Shown here piece after piece: positions 21,983-32,693 of a stretch of DNA of 64,000 nucleotides; the stretch's first letter is position 1, and each line of letters begins with the position of its first letter. Source of the DNA: Adineta vaga (Eukaryota > Rotifera); assembly GCA_021613535.1 (NCBI GenBank), contig CP075495.1, positions 14,942,001-15,006,000 on the forward strand. The letters run 5' to 3'. The notes below the pieces were generated by a model. That model saw only the letters and a program-made list of their open reading frames with translations, was not told where the DNA came from and searched no databases. The position numbers and the translations under genes are program-made.

Positions 21983-22639
21983 TATCAAATTCAGATAATG
22001 AAATGACTTTCTTTTTATTACATAAAATGTAAAAAAATCCCATGAATCATGTTCTGTTCTTTCATAATTTGGTTTTTTTTTCTATATTGTGTCAGATGCG
22101 TGTAATTTTATATTTATCATATAAAAGGAGTTTAGATGAGAAAAGCAAGATATAACATATTTTATCATCGCCTTTCTAGATTTTCATTATTCGAAACACT
22201 TTAAAAATAATATCGAATGTACCTTTTATTTTATATGAAAACTTTGTTCAACACGTACATCGATTGAAAATGGTATTCTATTTGATAACATTTTCAATTG
22301 AAATCTGTTGAACCAGATACGAATTGTAATATATGTGGTATGACTTCGAATAGTAAAAATAATCTTTGTCTCAATGATCAGAGAACAGAGAAGTGAGAAA
22401 ACTACGAAAATGTTACTAAAAGTTTTGGATAACAAAATTAAAATAAAACAATAGGAGAGATCAATGATCTAGATATTTATTGACAATCAACAAACAGATT
22501 ATCTGACTCATTGAAACACATGTTTTGTGACAACATTTCTGTTAAGTAAAACACAGGGTGATGTTGTTTTTGGTAGACATGAGCATGACGAAATTTAAAT
22601 TGTCTTTTTATGAATTATAAAATAAATAAATTTACAAGA
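21983..22639. other. Intergenic region, no gene seen
   Basis: AT-rich spacer between the F-box gene start and the E2 gene end. The frame at 22226-22435 on the minus strand has no recognisable features. Confidence 0.3.
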
Positions 22640-23080
22640 TTACACAGCATATTTTTTTGTCCACCATAATGCTATTTCATTGAATTTTTCTCGATCTTCT
22701 CGATAATATAAAGCAGCTCGTGCATTATATGGATCATCAGAATTACCATCAGTTAACAAAGAACGTATTCCCGATAAACAGCTTTCTATAGACCATGATG
22801 AATTCCATTGTGATCGTAAGATGTCAATACAAATTGCACCAGTCAAATGAATATTTGGATGATAGATTTTTGTTTTAAAACGAATATCTGGCGGATTAAA
22901 TGGAAAATCACGTGGAATTCGAATATCCAGACGAAAACTTCCACCTTCATACGGACTATCTTCAGGACCGATGAGCAATGCTTGCCAATGGTATATGTCG
23001 TTGTTTATCAATGTGACACTACAATATTCTGAATTCTCTTCAATCGATTTAAATTCTTTCATAAGCCGTTTAGATCCCAT
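22640..23080 (-). CDS. E2 ubiquitin-conjugating enzyme, UBE2D-like
   Basis: Intronless, 146 aa, the length of a minimal E2 core. The whole UBC fold is present: the N-terminal helix MGSKRLMKEFKSIEE, the HWQALLIGPEDSPYEGGSF strand pair, PFNPPDIRFKTKIYHPN with the HPN motif at 74-76, and the active-site Cys84 in GAICIDILRSQW. The C-terminal helices are complete. It carries ubiquitin as a thioester and supplies it to RING, RBR or HECT ligases. The closest type by eye is the UBE2D group, but several usually fixed positions differ (for example NSSW after the active site), so it may be a divergent paralogue. The lack of introns is compatible with a retrocopy, yet no lesion is seen. Confidence 0.9.
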   Translation of the reverse strand: MGSKRLMKEFKSIEENSEYCSVTLINNDIYHWQALLIGPEDSPYEGGSFRLDIRIPRDFPFNPPDIRFKTKIYHPNIHLTGAICIDILRSQWNSSWSIESCLSGIRSLLTDGNSDDPYNARAALYYREDREKFNEIALWWTKKYAV

Positions 23081-23520
23081 TTATGTTACTATGGAATAGA
23101 AGTTTTTTGACTGACAGATGATATTTAATTTTATACTCGGTGCTTTCTTGCATACTATTTATTGCGGATCAGCTGTGTAGTCATTACATTTGATGGGGCA
23201 ATAACAAATAATAGTTGCTATACATTGGTCGTTAGATGTCCTTTTCTATCTGTCATTGAAAATGTCGCAAATGATATACAATTAAAAATGTCTTCTTTGC
23301 ATGTCTGAAGAGAAATAAGGCGAGAAAAATCACAATAATTCTATTTTTCATAACATGTGCTTCTAACGCATTCTATAATTTCATAAACCATTGATATTTT
23401 TGATTTTAACTCAACTAATCAACGAGACAGCAAAATTCTTGTTAGAAATATAGAAAAACTTGAAATACTACTCATGAAGTAATGAATTACATGAATATTT
23501 TAACATGTACTTTTAGTTTT
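23081..23520. other. Intergenic region, no gene seen
   Basis: Spacer between the E2 gene start and the first unit of the tandem duplication; no feature recognised. Confidence 0.3.
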
Positions 23521-23697
23521 TCGTCATATAATTTACAACACTATCTTTCAGTAAACAACAACAAAACGTCATAATCTCGAAGCTTTCTTTCATTGTTTCG
23601 ATCACATATCTATTTTTATCATTCATCTATCCTCACATAACATAAACAAACCCAATCTGCGACGTTAACTATCGTGTCTTTCAGTACATCACCTATC

Positions 23698-23705
23698 TGA
23701 CGTCA
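23698..23705. promoter_or_regulatory. CRE/bZIP-type palindrome, copy 1
   Basis: A perfect TGACGTCA palindrome, the consensus site for CREB/ATF bZIP factors, 47 nt upstream of the TATA box and 125 nt upstream of the ATG. It is kept in the second duplicated promoter at 24965-24972. Confidence 0.5.
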
Positions 23706-23744
23706 GCACATATTCAACAGTGATCACACAGGTATTCATTATAC

Positions 23745-23752
23745 TATATATA
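23745..23752 (+). promoter_or_regulatory. TATA box, copy 1
   Basis: TATATATA, 78 nt upstream of the ATG at 23823, followed by a pyrimidine-rich leader. The same arrangement occurs in the second copy. Confidence 0.5.
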
Positions 23753-23822
23753 CTCAAAATCTTTCTTCTCATCTTCATTCACTCTCATACAACTTCAATC
23801 TTATCAATTCACTTATACAAAT

Positions 23823-24056
23823 ATGTTTACTCGACCAGTTGTCGCTGCTCCAATCAATAGTTGGAACAATGATTATCAAACTGTTGGTTATGGTAACTAT
23901 GGTTATGGTATCTATACACAAGACGTTGAAGTCCATCGAAATCTATTTACAGGACGTGTAAATGTTGAACGTGAAGTTGATTTTGTTCCTATTGGTCATC
24001 ACTTTCAACCCTATACTGGTTTTCCAGCTGCTATTCATCAACATTATCATACTTAA
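23823..24056 (+). CDS. Small Gly/Tyr-rich protein, tandem copy 1
   Basis: Intronless, 77 aa. I do not recognise the family. The sequence has a Gly/Tyr-rich segment (YGNYGYGIYTQD) at about 23-34, a charged middle (HRNLFTGRVNVEREVDF) and a His/aromatic-rich end (GHHFQPYTGF, IHQHYHT). There is no signal peptide and no membrane helix. It differs from copy 2 at two residues only (Leu for Pro in the HRN.F segment and the last residue, Thr for Val). Several of the DNA differences are silent, which suggests the protein is under purifying selection. The upstream DNA with TATA and a CRE-type site implies regulated expression. A structural or stress-related role can be imagined but nothing in the sequence proves it. 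Confidence 0.7.
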   Translation: MFTRPVVAAPINSWNNDYQTVGYGNYGYGIYTQDVEVHRNLFTGRVNVEREVDFVPIGHHFQPYTGFPAAIHQHYHT

Positions 24057-24135
24057 AACAAGCTGCGATAGTTTTGATATAAATTGTACAGTTTAGTTTC
24101 TTTTTTTATTTATATGAAATAAAATAAAAGAGAGT

Positions 24136-24785
24136 CTTCCAAAAAACCTTGTTATTGTTCTTGACAAAAGTAGAGTATTAGATCATCTATGCTTGATTTT
24201 CGCATTCACGAACGATAATCTCAAATAAACGATTGACAATCTCGTAAAAAAATTCAATACTTCGTTGCCGGTGCTGAAAGATTTTTAATCCATGCAAGAC
24301 GAAAAACATATAGCTATTGATCGATATCGACAGGCTGTCTCGTAAATGAGATATGAATGGTAATCGTTAATACCCTGAATAGAATAGTACTATGTGATGG
24401 AGTGTAAAAATATCATGACGAAATGAATCCTACATAATCCGGTGATAATGATCATAAAGATGGTTCCAAGCGAACTACTTAAATAATATTCGATATTTCC
24501 ATCCACTATGAGGTCATTATCGAAACATATACTGCGAAGATTAGATAAAAGAATTTGCATGCCGAATCATGACACAGAACTCGAAAAAAACAATAATTTT
24601 TCCAATCCATCCTATCTAGACGACTAACATCAGAATTCGATTACTCATAATTAGACTGTATATGTACAACATTGTTCCACTTCAACTATTTGTATGTGAT
24701 GGAGTTTAAAAAGGGTGTGAAGTATGCTAGGCAATTGACTAACTAAATGCTGAACTATACGAACGGTTACATTTGTGTATTTAGT
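24136..24785. other. Spacer between tandem units, no gene seen
   Basis: About 650 bp of unique DNA separating the two duplicated units. No coding frame with support and no similarity to the units was noticed. Confidence 0.35.
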
Positions 24786-24964
24786 TCTGTTTTATGTAAC
24801 TTATAACACTATTTTTGAGTAAAAACATCAATACGTCATAATCTCGAAGCTTCCTCTCATTGTTTCGATCACATATCTATTTTTATCATTCATCTATCCT
24901 CACATAACATAAACAAACCCAATCTGCGACGTTAACTATCGTGTTTTTCAGTACATCACCTATC

Positions 24965-24972
24965 TGACGTCA
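24965..24972. promoter_or_regulatory. CRE/bZIP-type palindrome, copy 2
   Basis: TGACGTCA conserved at the same distance from the start codon as in copy 1. Confidence 0.5.
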
Positions 24973-25011
24973 GCACATATTCAACAGTGATCACACAGGT
25001 ATTCATTATAC

Positions 25012-25019
25012 TATATATA
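25012..25019 (+). promoter_or_regulatory. TATA box, copy 2
   Basis: TATATATA, 78 nt upstream of the ATG at 25090, the same distance as in copy 1. Confidence 0.5.
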
Positions 25020-25089
25020 CTCAAAATCTTTCTTCTCATCTTCATTCACTCTCATACAACTTCAATCTTATCAATTCACTTATATAAAT

Positions 25090-25323
25090 ATGTTTACTCG
25101 ACCAGTTGTTGCTGCTCCAATCAATAGTTGGAACAATGATTATCAAACCGTTGGTTATGGTAACTATGGTTATGGTATCTATACACAAGACGTTGAAGTC
25201 CACCGAAATCCATTCACAGGACGTGTAAATGTTGAACGTGAGGTTGATTTTGTTCCTATTGGTCATCACTTTCAACCATATACTGGTTTTCCAGCTGCTA
25301 TTCATCAACATTATCATGTTTAA
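25090..25323 (+). CDS. Small Gly/Tyr-rich protein, tandem copy 2
   Basis: Intronless, 77 aa, 75 of 77 residues identical to copy 1. The differences are Pro for Leu within HRN.F and a terminal Val for Thr. The strong conservation of protein and promoter, with scattered third-position changes, supports two functional genes. Family unknown; no signal peptide or membrane helix. The two copies may serve dosage, or may be recent products of unequal exchange. Confidence 0.7.
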   Translation: MFTRPVVAAPINSWNNDYQTVGYGNYGYGIYTQDVEVHRNPFTGRVNVEREVDFVPIGHHFQPYTGFPAAIHQHYHV

Positions 25324-25395
25324 ACAAACCATGATAGTTTTGATATAAATTGTACAGTTTAGTTTCTTTTTTATTTATATGAAATAAAATAAGAG

Positions 25396-26839
25396 CAAAT
25401 CATAAAAGAAAACAGTATCTTTATTGACAAAATAAGAAGTATCTTGAGACTAAATATTAGGAATTGTTCGATACAACTTAGGATTGTTGAAATTGAGCGT
25501 TCATACTCCTACATATAAAAAACAGAACAACCAAAAACTTCAGAAATGTTAGCACCATACTCGAGTATTTCTTGCTCTGGTTTTCGGGTGTGGATGAAGG
25601 TATAACTGTGTAGGTGTGTCTATATTCTCGTCCTCTGATTATTCTCTTGTAGATATATACGATTGGATGGTAATGATAAGTCTTCTCTATTTTTACTGTA
25701 TATTCATATACCGGGATACGATCTTCGAATATTTCTGTATATTAACATGAACGATTCTGTAAACAATGAGAGATGAAACTGATTTGGAAGTGAAATATGA
25801 AGCGTTGAGAAAGATTTTGAATCTCAACTTTGATTATGATATAACACACTATTATTATGACAAATTATAGTAAAATCAGAATAGTCCGAAAGAAATTTCT
25901 TTGGAAAGATTTCATATAAAATGCAGTTAAGTTTTCGTATTGTTTCCATTTGTCACGAATCCATGTGAGTTACTAGCTGTTTCATGCCGAGCATTGAACG
26001 TTTATTCAAGTATCGTTTTCTTACACCTGTTGAGCCTTTCATATTCCGTTCATTTGCCATTAAAAATGTATAATCCAATGAATCTCGTACTATTGTAATA
26101 GAGTCTATAAAATATCTATTCTCAATTGTATCATATAATAAATTGTTTGGCAAAGAATCTTATTCTATTTGAGAAAGATACTTTACATCGAAATATGACA
26201 TCTGTTTCTTTTTCTTCTATATACTCTTCATAGATAAAAGATCTCGAGAGATATATAATGACTTTTATGCGTTTGTTTTTCGATTTTTCATATCTGTTGA
26301 CCTTCATAAATCTTCTGCTTTCACCGAAAATACTAGTTATACAATTATACCATAGAATAGAATTATTTTCTCGAGGTTATGAATATAAATACTTCTATAC
26401 TTATTTGCATAGCATTTCATAAACTCATATCTTTTGTTAATCAAGAGATATCTATGTATGAGTAATATACATGAATATCAATAAGAATGAAAATAAGTGT
26501 AGAAGAGAATTCAATGAAACATCTTGGAAATGTTTTATCTTATATTAAAAGGCGAGTGATGCTTAAGTAAAAAGTACACATACATTCATCAGAATCAAAT
26601 AAATTTACGGATTTGAGAAAAACATCACGTAGACAAAAAAGTCAGCACGTTCGTATTTTTTTTTGATGATAGATGAATAACTGGTATGAATTATTAATCA
26701 TGGTAGATAGATACATTAGAAGAATGACGAATAACAAAAGATAATGTCAATCGAATATTGAAATACCTCGATGAAGTAGAATTGATTCAAGTATCTTTTT
26801 ATTCAATCAAATATTAATATATATGAAACAAACATAATT
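25396..26839. other. Intergenic region, no gene seen
   Basis: About 1.4 kb of AT-rich DNA. The frame at 25953-26153 (minus) has no family features. No repeat or structured RNA recognised. Confidence 0.35.
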
Positions 26840-28105
26840 TTATTTCTCATTAACAACAGTTCCATTCGGAAGTATTGAACCTTTTAAAGAAGCTGCTTGT
26901 CTCAGTTGTTCTTCCGTAATAAGCGCATATCGAAAATCACTTTGAATAAACATCGCATTGGTTAAATCAGTATCGGTGAAATTCGTCGAATGAAATATAC
27001 ATTGTTCACATCGAATATGGTTCCACTTACTTTTAAATAGATATGCGCTAGTAAAATTCACTCGAATCAATACACCATATTTCATTGATGTTCCAATAAT
27101 TTGTGCATTATAAAACTTACTTTCTTCTATTTTTGTATAATCAAGTATTGCATAATTTAACCGAGCAAATTCAAATTGACAATGTTTAAAATATGTGTAA
27201 GTTCCATTAACACCATACATTGATGAACCATAAAAACTGACATGTTTACCAAATTTTGCTCTATGAAGACTAGCATTAGGTAATTCAACAAAATCGAACA
27301 TTGATTTTTCAATAGTTACATTGATCATATCTACTTTCCTCATACTAGAAAAACTAAAATTACATGAAACACATGACAATGAATCTAGATTTGCATTAAT
27401 CATTTCTGAGAATTCAAATGACACATCTTCATACATCGCATTCGAAAATGATGCAGATGTTAAATCAGTATGTTCAAAATATAATGAAGGATTATTTAAA
27501 CCAATAGTATTAAGCACTTCACGATTGAGAACATTATCACTAAAAGAAAAATCTGCATGACGAAGAATTGCTTTGTTTAATCTTGCTCCATGTAAACTAA
27601 CACGATGAAAATCAGCTCGAATCAAAATGGCACCTTCCAAATTGAAATGAATATATACCGGTCGAATACTTTGATCAGTTAAACATATATCAGTTAAATT
27701 GGCATAATCTAATGAGATTACTGGTAGATCAATTATTGAATTATAGGTGATTAATTTTGCATCATATAATAAACATAAAATAAATTTTCGACGAACAGGA
27801 TCGACTTGACTTAAAGCGGAAATCGTCGCAAAACGAGCAACTAATGAAGCAGATGAGGAACTATTTAAAAATAAACCATGTTTTTCAACTAATCGACTTA
27901 AAGTTTTTTGATATTCACGTAGAATGGCATCTTTTTGTATACCATCGGCTATTTCAAGATCTTGATTACGATTTCGTGAAGAAATTGCTAATTCTCGATT
28001 ATTTTCTAATATTGTATAAACAGTAATTGCAATTGGAATAGAAAATGTTACAATTAATTGAATCCATTCAAAATATGTTGGTCTATTCTTTCGATCTTCT
28101 GTCAT
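26840..28105 (-). CDS. Membrane-anchored pentapeptide-repeat protein
   Basis: Intronless, 421 aa. One transmembrane helix lies near the N-terminus (about 14-32, IQLIVTFSIPIAITVYTIL). A helical linker (about 35-110) follows, and then about 250 residues of pentapeptide repeats of the A(D/N)LxX/F type: LDYANLTDI, LEGAILIRADFHRVSLHGARLNKAILRHADF, HTDLTSASFSNAMY, and later FTDTDLTNAMFIQSDFRYA. These form a right-handed four-sided beta helix. In bacteria such proteins bind DNA gyrase or have unknown roles; in animals they are rare. Lack of introns and this distribution suggest horizontal acquisition. The helix plus repeats on one side predict a type II or signal-anchored protein; N-glycosylation sequons are abundant in the repeat part, which would fit an outside location. 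Substrate or partner unknown. Confidence 0.75.
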   Translation of the reverse strand: MTEDRKNRPTYFEWIQLIVTFSIPIAITVYTILENNRELAISSRNRNQDLEIADGIQKDAILREYQKTLSRLVEKHGLFLNSSSSASLVARFATISALSQVDPVRRKFILCLLYDAKLITYNSIIDLPVISLDYANLTDICLTDQSIRPVYIHFNLEGAILIRADFHRVSLHGARLNKAILRHADFSFSDNVLNREVLNTIGLNNPSLYFEHTDLTSASFSNAMYEDVSFEFSEMINANLDSLSCVSCNFSFSSMRKVDMINVTIEKSMFDFVELPNASLHRAKFGKHVSFYGSSMYGVNGTYTYFKHCQFEFARLNYAILDYTKIEESKFYNAQIIGTSMKYGVLIRVNFTSAYLFKSKWNHIRCEQCIFHSTNFTDTDLTNAMFIQSDFRYALITEEQLRQAASLKGSILPNGTVVNEK

Positions 28106-28595
28106 TCTTTTGTTAAAATCTTATCGAAATAAAGTATTCTTATTAATTGAATATTCAATGAGACATTCTGATCAAATTTCTTTAACATATCAAATTTATA
28201 TTGACTTATATTCGTTTTTTCTCGATCAAACTATTACTTTTTTTAAAAAAAAAACATTTACTTATGTTTAGAGACATATTTGCAAAAAAATTATTTTATC
28301 AAACGTCATTGATGACGCATTACAATTATTGTATTCTTATCTGAATTTAATATAAATATACCTAAATTTTTTGCTTACATTCAAATAAACATCTGGTTAT
28401 TCTTTCAAAAGAATGTTCGAGATATTCTTAGAAATAACAATATCGTTATTGAATCTTAGTTATGTGTGTATGTGTTAACTCGAATAGAAATTTTTATCTA
28501 ATAATGTTTTTTATTTATTTAAAATAAAAATAATATATATATATATATATTCTGCTGGAATATTAAATTTGACATTTGAAAACAAAACGAATTTA
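28106..28595. other. Intergenic region with TA repeat
   Basis: Upstream region of the pentapeptide-repeat gene and downstream of the small gene at 28596. Contains a TA dinucleotide run at 28533-28550 and poly-A/T runs only. Confidence 0.35.
28533..28550. repeat. (TA)9 microsatellite
   Basis: Uninterrupted TA dinucleotides, visible directly. Confidence 0.8.
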
Positions 28596-28814
28596 CTATT
28601 CATGAGGTTTTCCACTATGTTCAGCAGTACAACCTGGTTTATCACAGCTTCCTCGTCGGACATTACTTGGAATGGGAGGAGTTAATGCATCACCTGAACT
28701 TGGATGCATTCCAAGTGTATTTGTAATCGAATTCATACCAGGTGGTGCTGCTTCAGTCGCGATTTTTGCATCCGAAATTGCAGCATTAACATCGCCGGTG
28801 GTTGATGAGGACAT
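28596..28814 (-). CDS. Small hydrophilic protein, function unknown
   Basis: Intronless frame of 72 aa from an ATG at 28814. The product is rich in Ala, Ser, Thr and Pro (SSSTTGDVNAAISDAKIATE) and ends with two Cys in a polar context (CDKPGCTAEHSGKPHE). It has no hydrophobic segment and should be soluble and probably disordered. The low Leu and Phe content is unusual for a chance frame in AT-rich DNA, which supports a real gene. I do not recognise a family. The frame at 28733-28921 overlaps it in another phase and is not called. Confidence 0.5.
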   Translation of the reverse strand: MSSSTTGDVNAAISDAKIATEAAPPGMNSITNTLGMHPSSGDALTPPIPSNVRRGSCDKPGCTAEHSGKPHE

Positions 28815-29585
28815 TTCTCGTTTGTCGTATTTCTTTTTTTCGTTATTATTATGATGAATGATGTGTGTTTAACAGTAAAGGTATATAAAAGGATAAAAAG
28901 AAAACAGAACGAGAATAACAAATGTAAATATACTTGACGTAAGAAGAAAAAAATATTTCGTTTTTATATCTAATCAATGATTCATTTGTCCTATTCATCA
29001 AATCTCAGGTGCTTGTATATAATTATATCAATCGGAGGAAACTTCTAAATTAAGATGGTATCTTCATCCAGACGACCTCATCTGTAAATATCACTGTTCT
29101 TGTCAGAAAAGACTCATTCATCTTTAATCCTATCAATCAATGTTTACATTTCATGGCTAAATTTCTCGAAATTAATATCTGTACTACAATCCAGATATGC
29201 TAACAAATAAATCATTGACATAAAAGAAAAATGAAGACGAACGGAAAGAAATTAAATAGTAAAAGAATTTGTTTATTTCCCAATAATCGACTAGAGTGTT
29301 GTGAAGCACAATAAAAAGAGACGAATAGAAAAGAAAACAAAAGAGAAAGAAAGAAAAAGAGAAACCAACGAACAACGCGGAACAAAGAGAATACACAGAA
29401 TGATGCATGTCTAAGAAAGTGTTCACTTTTAAGGTTTTGAGATCACAAATTTTTGATATTTTTCTTTGTTTTCCTAGAAAGATTTGTGACCTGAGACAAA
29501 CATGACATTGAAAGTTTTGGCGGTGACATATACATACAAATGAGTATCAGACACAAGCCAAAAAATCGAAAGAAATACAAACAAT
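28815..29585. other. Intergenic region, no gene seen
   Basis: Purine-rich DNA (GAAA/AGAA runs) between the small gene and the 3' end of the metalloproteinase. The minus-strand frame at 29184-29426 is Phe/Ser/Leu-rich low complexity produced by these runs. The frame at 29443-29640 overlaps the last metalloproteinase exon in the wrong phase. Confidence 0.4.
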
Positions 29586-32500
29586 TCAAAGAATGTATGA
29601 GATGCTTAGAGCGAAGAAGAGAGAAGAGAAAAACATCCATGTCGTTTGAATAGATAAATTTGATGTTGTCGACGATCGTGGCTTATCACAATAAAGCCAT
29701 TCAGTGTTGATTGAACGAGGATAATCAAGGGCTGATTCCATACTTGTATCATTTAAACGCCAAAATTCTAAACCTTTAAAAAAATAGGTCGAACCTAAAA
29801 GAAAAAAAAAGGAAAATTTCTTTATTTTTCAATAGAATTATTGTTTATCTTTACCGCTTATATCGACAAAAGCATCATCCAATGGAATATCAATTCCTTG
29901 CCACATTGTCATATCTCTTGGATAATCATAGGTATTAACACGATTCCATCTTTCATCTAATGCCCAATAAAGATTACCAGAAACAAGATAAGCTTGACGA
30001 TTGAATGACCAAAGAAAAGCAGCATCAATATGATCAACGTGTGTTGGAAGACCAAGCGAAGTTAAATTACGTGGATAACTAAAACCATTACTTTCAATTG
30101 ATATTCTATTATCTTCAAAGATCCAATATTGACGACCTAATGAAAACATCGAAGAGATTTTCTTTTCAAAAGAACAAAAACAAAAGTAAAGTCTTGTTTT
30201 ACCTGAAAAAAGCATTAAACGACCATCGGCACGTTCGTAAGCTGCATCAATTTTATTTAAATTTTCAGGTAATCCTAACCAAAATGCATTATTAATCATT
30301 GGGGATAAGGGATCTAAACCACGTCGATCATATTGCCAAAAATACTAAATAAGATGAAGACAGAACTAAATAGTTTTGTATAACAGAATGAGGCAAACTT
30401 TACTTGTCCTTTAAAAATAAATAGAACTCCTTTATACATTGTTATCGCATCATAAAATCCATCACATAAATCTAGTTTAGAACGATCTATTCGATTGATT
30501 TGACTTTGATGTGTTGAGGTTTTCATTCGTGAACGTGTTATGTGAGAAGTAGTATATCGATTGATTGTTGTCGTCGTCGTCATCGTTGTTATTGATGATT
30601 CATTAAAAGAAGATATTGTTGTTATTGGACTTGTTACTAATGTTGTTTCAATGGTTGTTATAGGAGTTGTCGTTGTCGTTGTTGTTTGAATTTCATCGGT
30701 TGTCGATATTTCTGATGTTAGTGTCGTTGCTGTTGTTGTTATATTATCATAAGATTCGTTTGCGGTTTTATCTGAGTCAGGTGCTACAATTCCTGATGGA
30801 GGATCTAAAAATATCACAGATTATCCTAAATTTAACTAATTCATTTTTATTAACCTCCATAAAGCCTACGAATAGCAGCAATATCATCATTATGTAATTT
30901 AATATTATTTGAATAACCACGATAATAAGGGAACATAATTGCATCGGGAATATTTGAATGCATTAAACCTAATGAATGTCCTAATTCATGAACTGTTACT
31001 GAGAATAAATCCACTAAAATCGAAGAAGAAAAAAAGCGAAACTTGTTAATAAAATATTCATTCATTTTGTTCCATATTTACTTAAACCATATTCAAGTTC
31101 ACGATAAGCTGACCAATCTTCATCTTCATCATAATGTACATCTCCTCCGAGATGTTCTTCTGGATAAAAAGCATGAGCTAAAACTGAACCTAGAAAAACA
31201 ATTCAACTGTAGGCAATAAGACATCTTTCATTTAAATATTTACCTTTGCCATCAAATTGATATCCATCTTCATGATAACCTTGAGCAAATAAAAATTCAA
31301 TATCGGGATGTTCTTGTTCATTCGCTTGACGAAATCTTAATTGACTTGGATACGACCAAATTAATAAAGCATCATAAATCGCTCGTTCAACTAATTCGCG
31401 CGACATATCAGTCGTATAATTCATAATTCTGAATTCGAAGAAAAAGAAAAAAGAAGCGGTTAAACTATTTTTCATTTTTTCTTTAATTTCATTTCTATGA
31501 ATTTACAAAACGAAAAGACACGTAGTATTTATGATATTTCTCCTCATGAAAATGTCGGTGATACATCAATAAGAAATCAAACAAGATCGATTGATCATCA
31601 AAATCTTTTCGAAAATTTTCATGAAGATTTCATTGACTTACGAAGTAAACCTTCGAAATCTCTTCATTTTTCTCCGTTATTAAATTCTATTTGTTTAAAA
31701 TTGTTTAATGATAATTCTTATCCAATACTTTTTAAATTAAAAACAACTCAACCAGATATAATTGCTTCTCAACCAGCTCGTGGTTTTATTCCATCGAATT
31801 CCTTTATTCAATGTTATTTAACTCCTATTGAAATGAAATCGGACATTTTACTTGTTGTTCAATATGCTCAAATCTTAAATCAATATGATGATTATTTAAC
31901 TCAATGGAAAAATCTCAAATCAGATCATATTCATATAAAAAAATTTCAATGTTTTTTTCTCTCTGAAAAAACTCTTTCAAAAAGACAAACGCTTTTCAAA
32001 CCGATCGTATTTACATTAGCAACACTCACTCTTCTAACAACATTTATTTATTTTAGAAATAAATAATTTCTTGTTTAGTCTTGAAAAAACTTACTTATAG
32101 GTTAAATAGGTTTTCGCCCATTTTTGTCCTTGTAAAACATAACGTCGGTGACGACGATTACCAACGACATGAGGACGGGGGAGACGATTAGTGTCTTGAT
32201 CAGCTAGACCACATCGAGGACGTCGAATTAAATCAAGCGTTGATTTGTCCAATTTACCCTAAACAACGATAATAATAATATTAAGATTAATGAAACAATA
32301 ATAAGCAAATTTACAGTCACAGGAATTGTTGCATATGTTTGTAAACGTCGAATTGCTGAACGAAATTCTTCATCAGTTCGCATTGCTCGAGTTTCCAAAT
32401 CAGAACGTGGTAAATAACCATAATTACTTAAGTATGTATGCTTCGAAAATATCAATGAAGAAAATAGAAGATTTTTATTGACGAAGATGTCAACTTACTA

Positions 32501-32693
32501 ATTCACCTAGTACAGCTCTGTTCTTGTCGTCAAATATCGAATGTCTTCGATCTTTTTTCATTAATTTTTCTCTTGATGTCGTGAATTCTCGTTGATCGTT
32601 ATCGAAATAAACAGATCTTGAATTGACTAATCCGACGAGAAGAACAACGACGACAAATAGTTGACAATCGAAGACGATCAAGCCACAGGGCAT
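29586..32693 (-). CDS. Matrix metalloproteinase with hemopexin domain and predicted GPI anchor
   Basis: Ten exons with consistent phase: 32693-32499, 32440-32315, 32258-32095, 31428-31244, 31189-31082, 31013-30855, 30804-30404, 30344-30203, 30136-29855 and 29794-29586, giving 656 aa. In order: signal peptide (1-24); peptidoglycan-binding-like propeptide; cysteine switch RRPRCGLAD; a possible furin site RRHRR; catalytic domain with zinc motif [12 protein letters not shown] and Met-turn AIMFPYY; a Thr-rich, probably O-glycosylated linker; and four hemopexin blades ([40 protein letters not shown]). The end is a hydrophobic segment with no charged tail ([17 protein letters not shown]), which predicts GPI attachment. 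It should cleave extracellular matrix or surface proteins. Intron 3 (32094-31429, 666 nt) contains a whole gene on the opposite strand. Confidence 0.85.
31497..32066 (+). CDS. MSP/VAP-like tail-anchored protein nested in an intron
   Basis: Intronless, 189 aa. After about 55 polar residues comes a single MSP-type beta-sandwich domain at about 55-130: [18 protein letters not shown], then [20 protein letters not shown] and a C-terminal strand pair with QCYLTP. The FKLKTT-P motif is the signature seen in VAPA/VAPB. The C-terminus has one hydrophobic helix ([17 protein letters not shown]) followed by RNK, a tail anchor. VAP proteins sit in the ER membrane, bind FFAT motifs and hold membrane contact sites. 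This one is divergent and lacks the usual coiled coil, so FFAT binding is uncertain. The gene fills 570 of the 666 nt of metalloproteinase intron 3, antisense to it. Confidence 0.75.
   Translation: MNLQNEKTRSIYDISPHENVGDTSIRNQTRSIDHQNLFENFHEDFIDLRSKPSKSLHFSPLLNSICLKLFNDNSYPILFKLKTTQPDIIASQPARGFIPSNSFIQCYLTPIEMKSDILLVVQYAQILNQYDDYLTQWKNLKSDHIHIKKFQCFFLSEKTLSKRQTLFKPIVFTLATLTLLTTFIYFRNK

Larger units (their letters stand above)
23521..24135 (+). repeat. Tandem duplication, unit 1
   Basis: About 615 bp that matches 24786-25395 closely. It includes about 300 bp of upstream DNA, the 77-aa coding frame and about 80 bp of 3' flank ending in a GAAATAAAATAA poly(A) region. The upstream part is nearly as conserved as the coding part, so the duplication is recent or the promoter is under constraint. 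The spacing between units is about 1265 bp. Confidence 0.8.
24786..25395 (+). repeat. Tandem duplication, unit 2
   Basis: Second unit of the direct duplication described at 23521-24135, with the same promoter elements, coding frame and 3' flank. Similarity fades at both ends at matching points. Confidence 0.8.

Noticed and set aside
29184-29426. Minus-strand Phe/Ser/Leu-rich frame
   Set aside because: It arises from a GAAA-rich stretch on the plus strand and looks like a random hydrophobic product of simple sequence.
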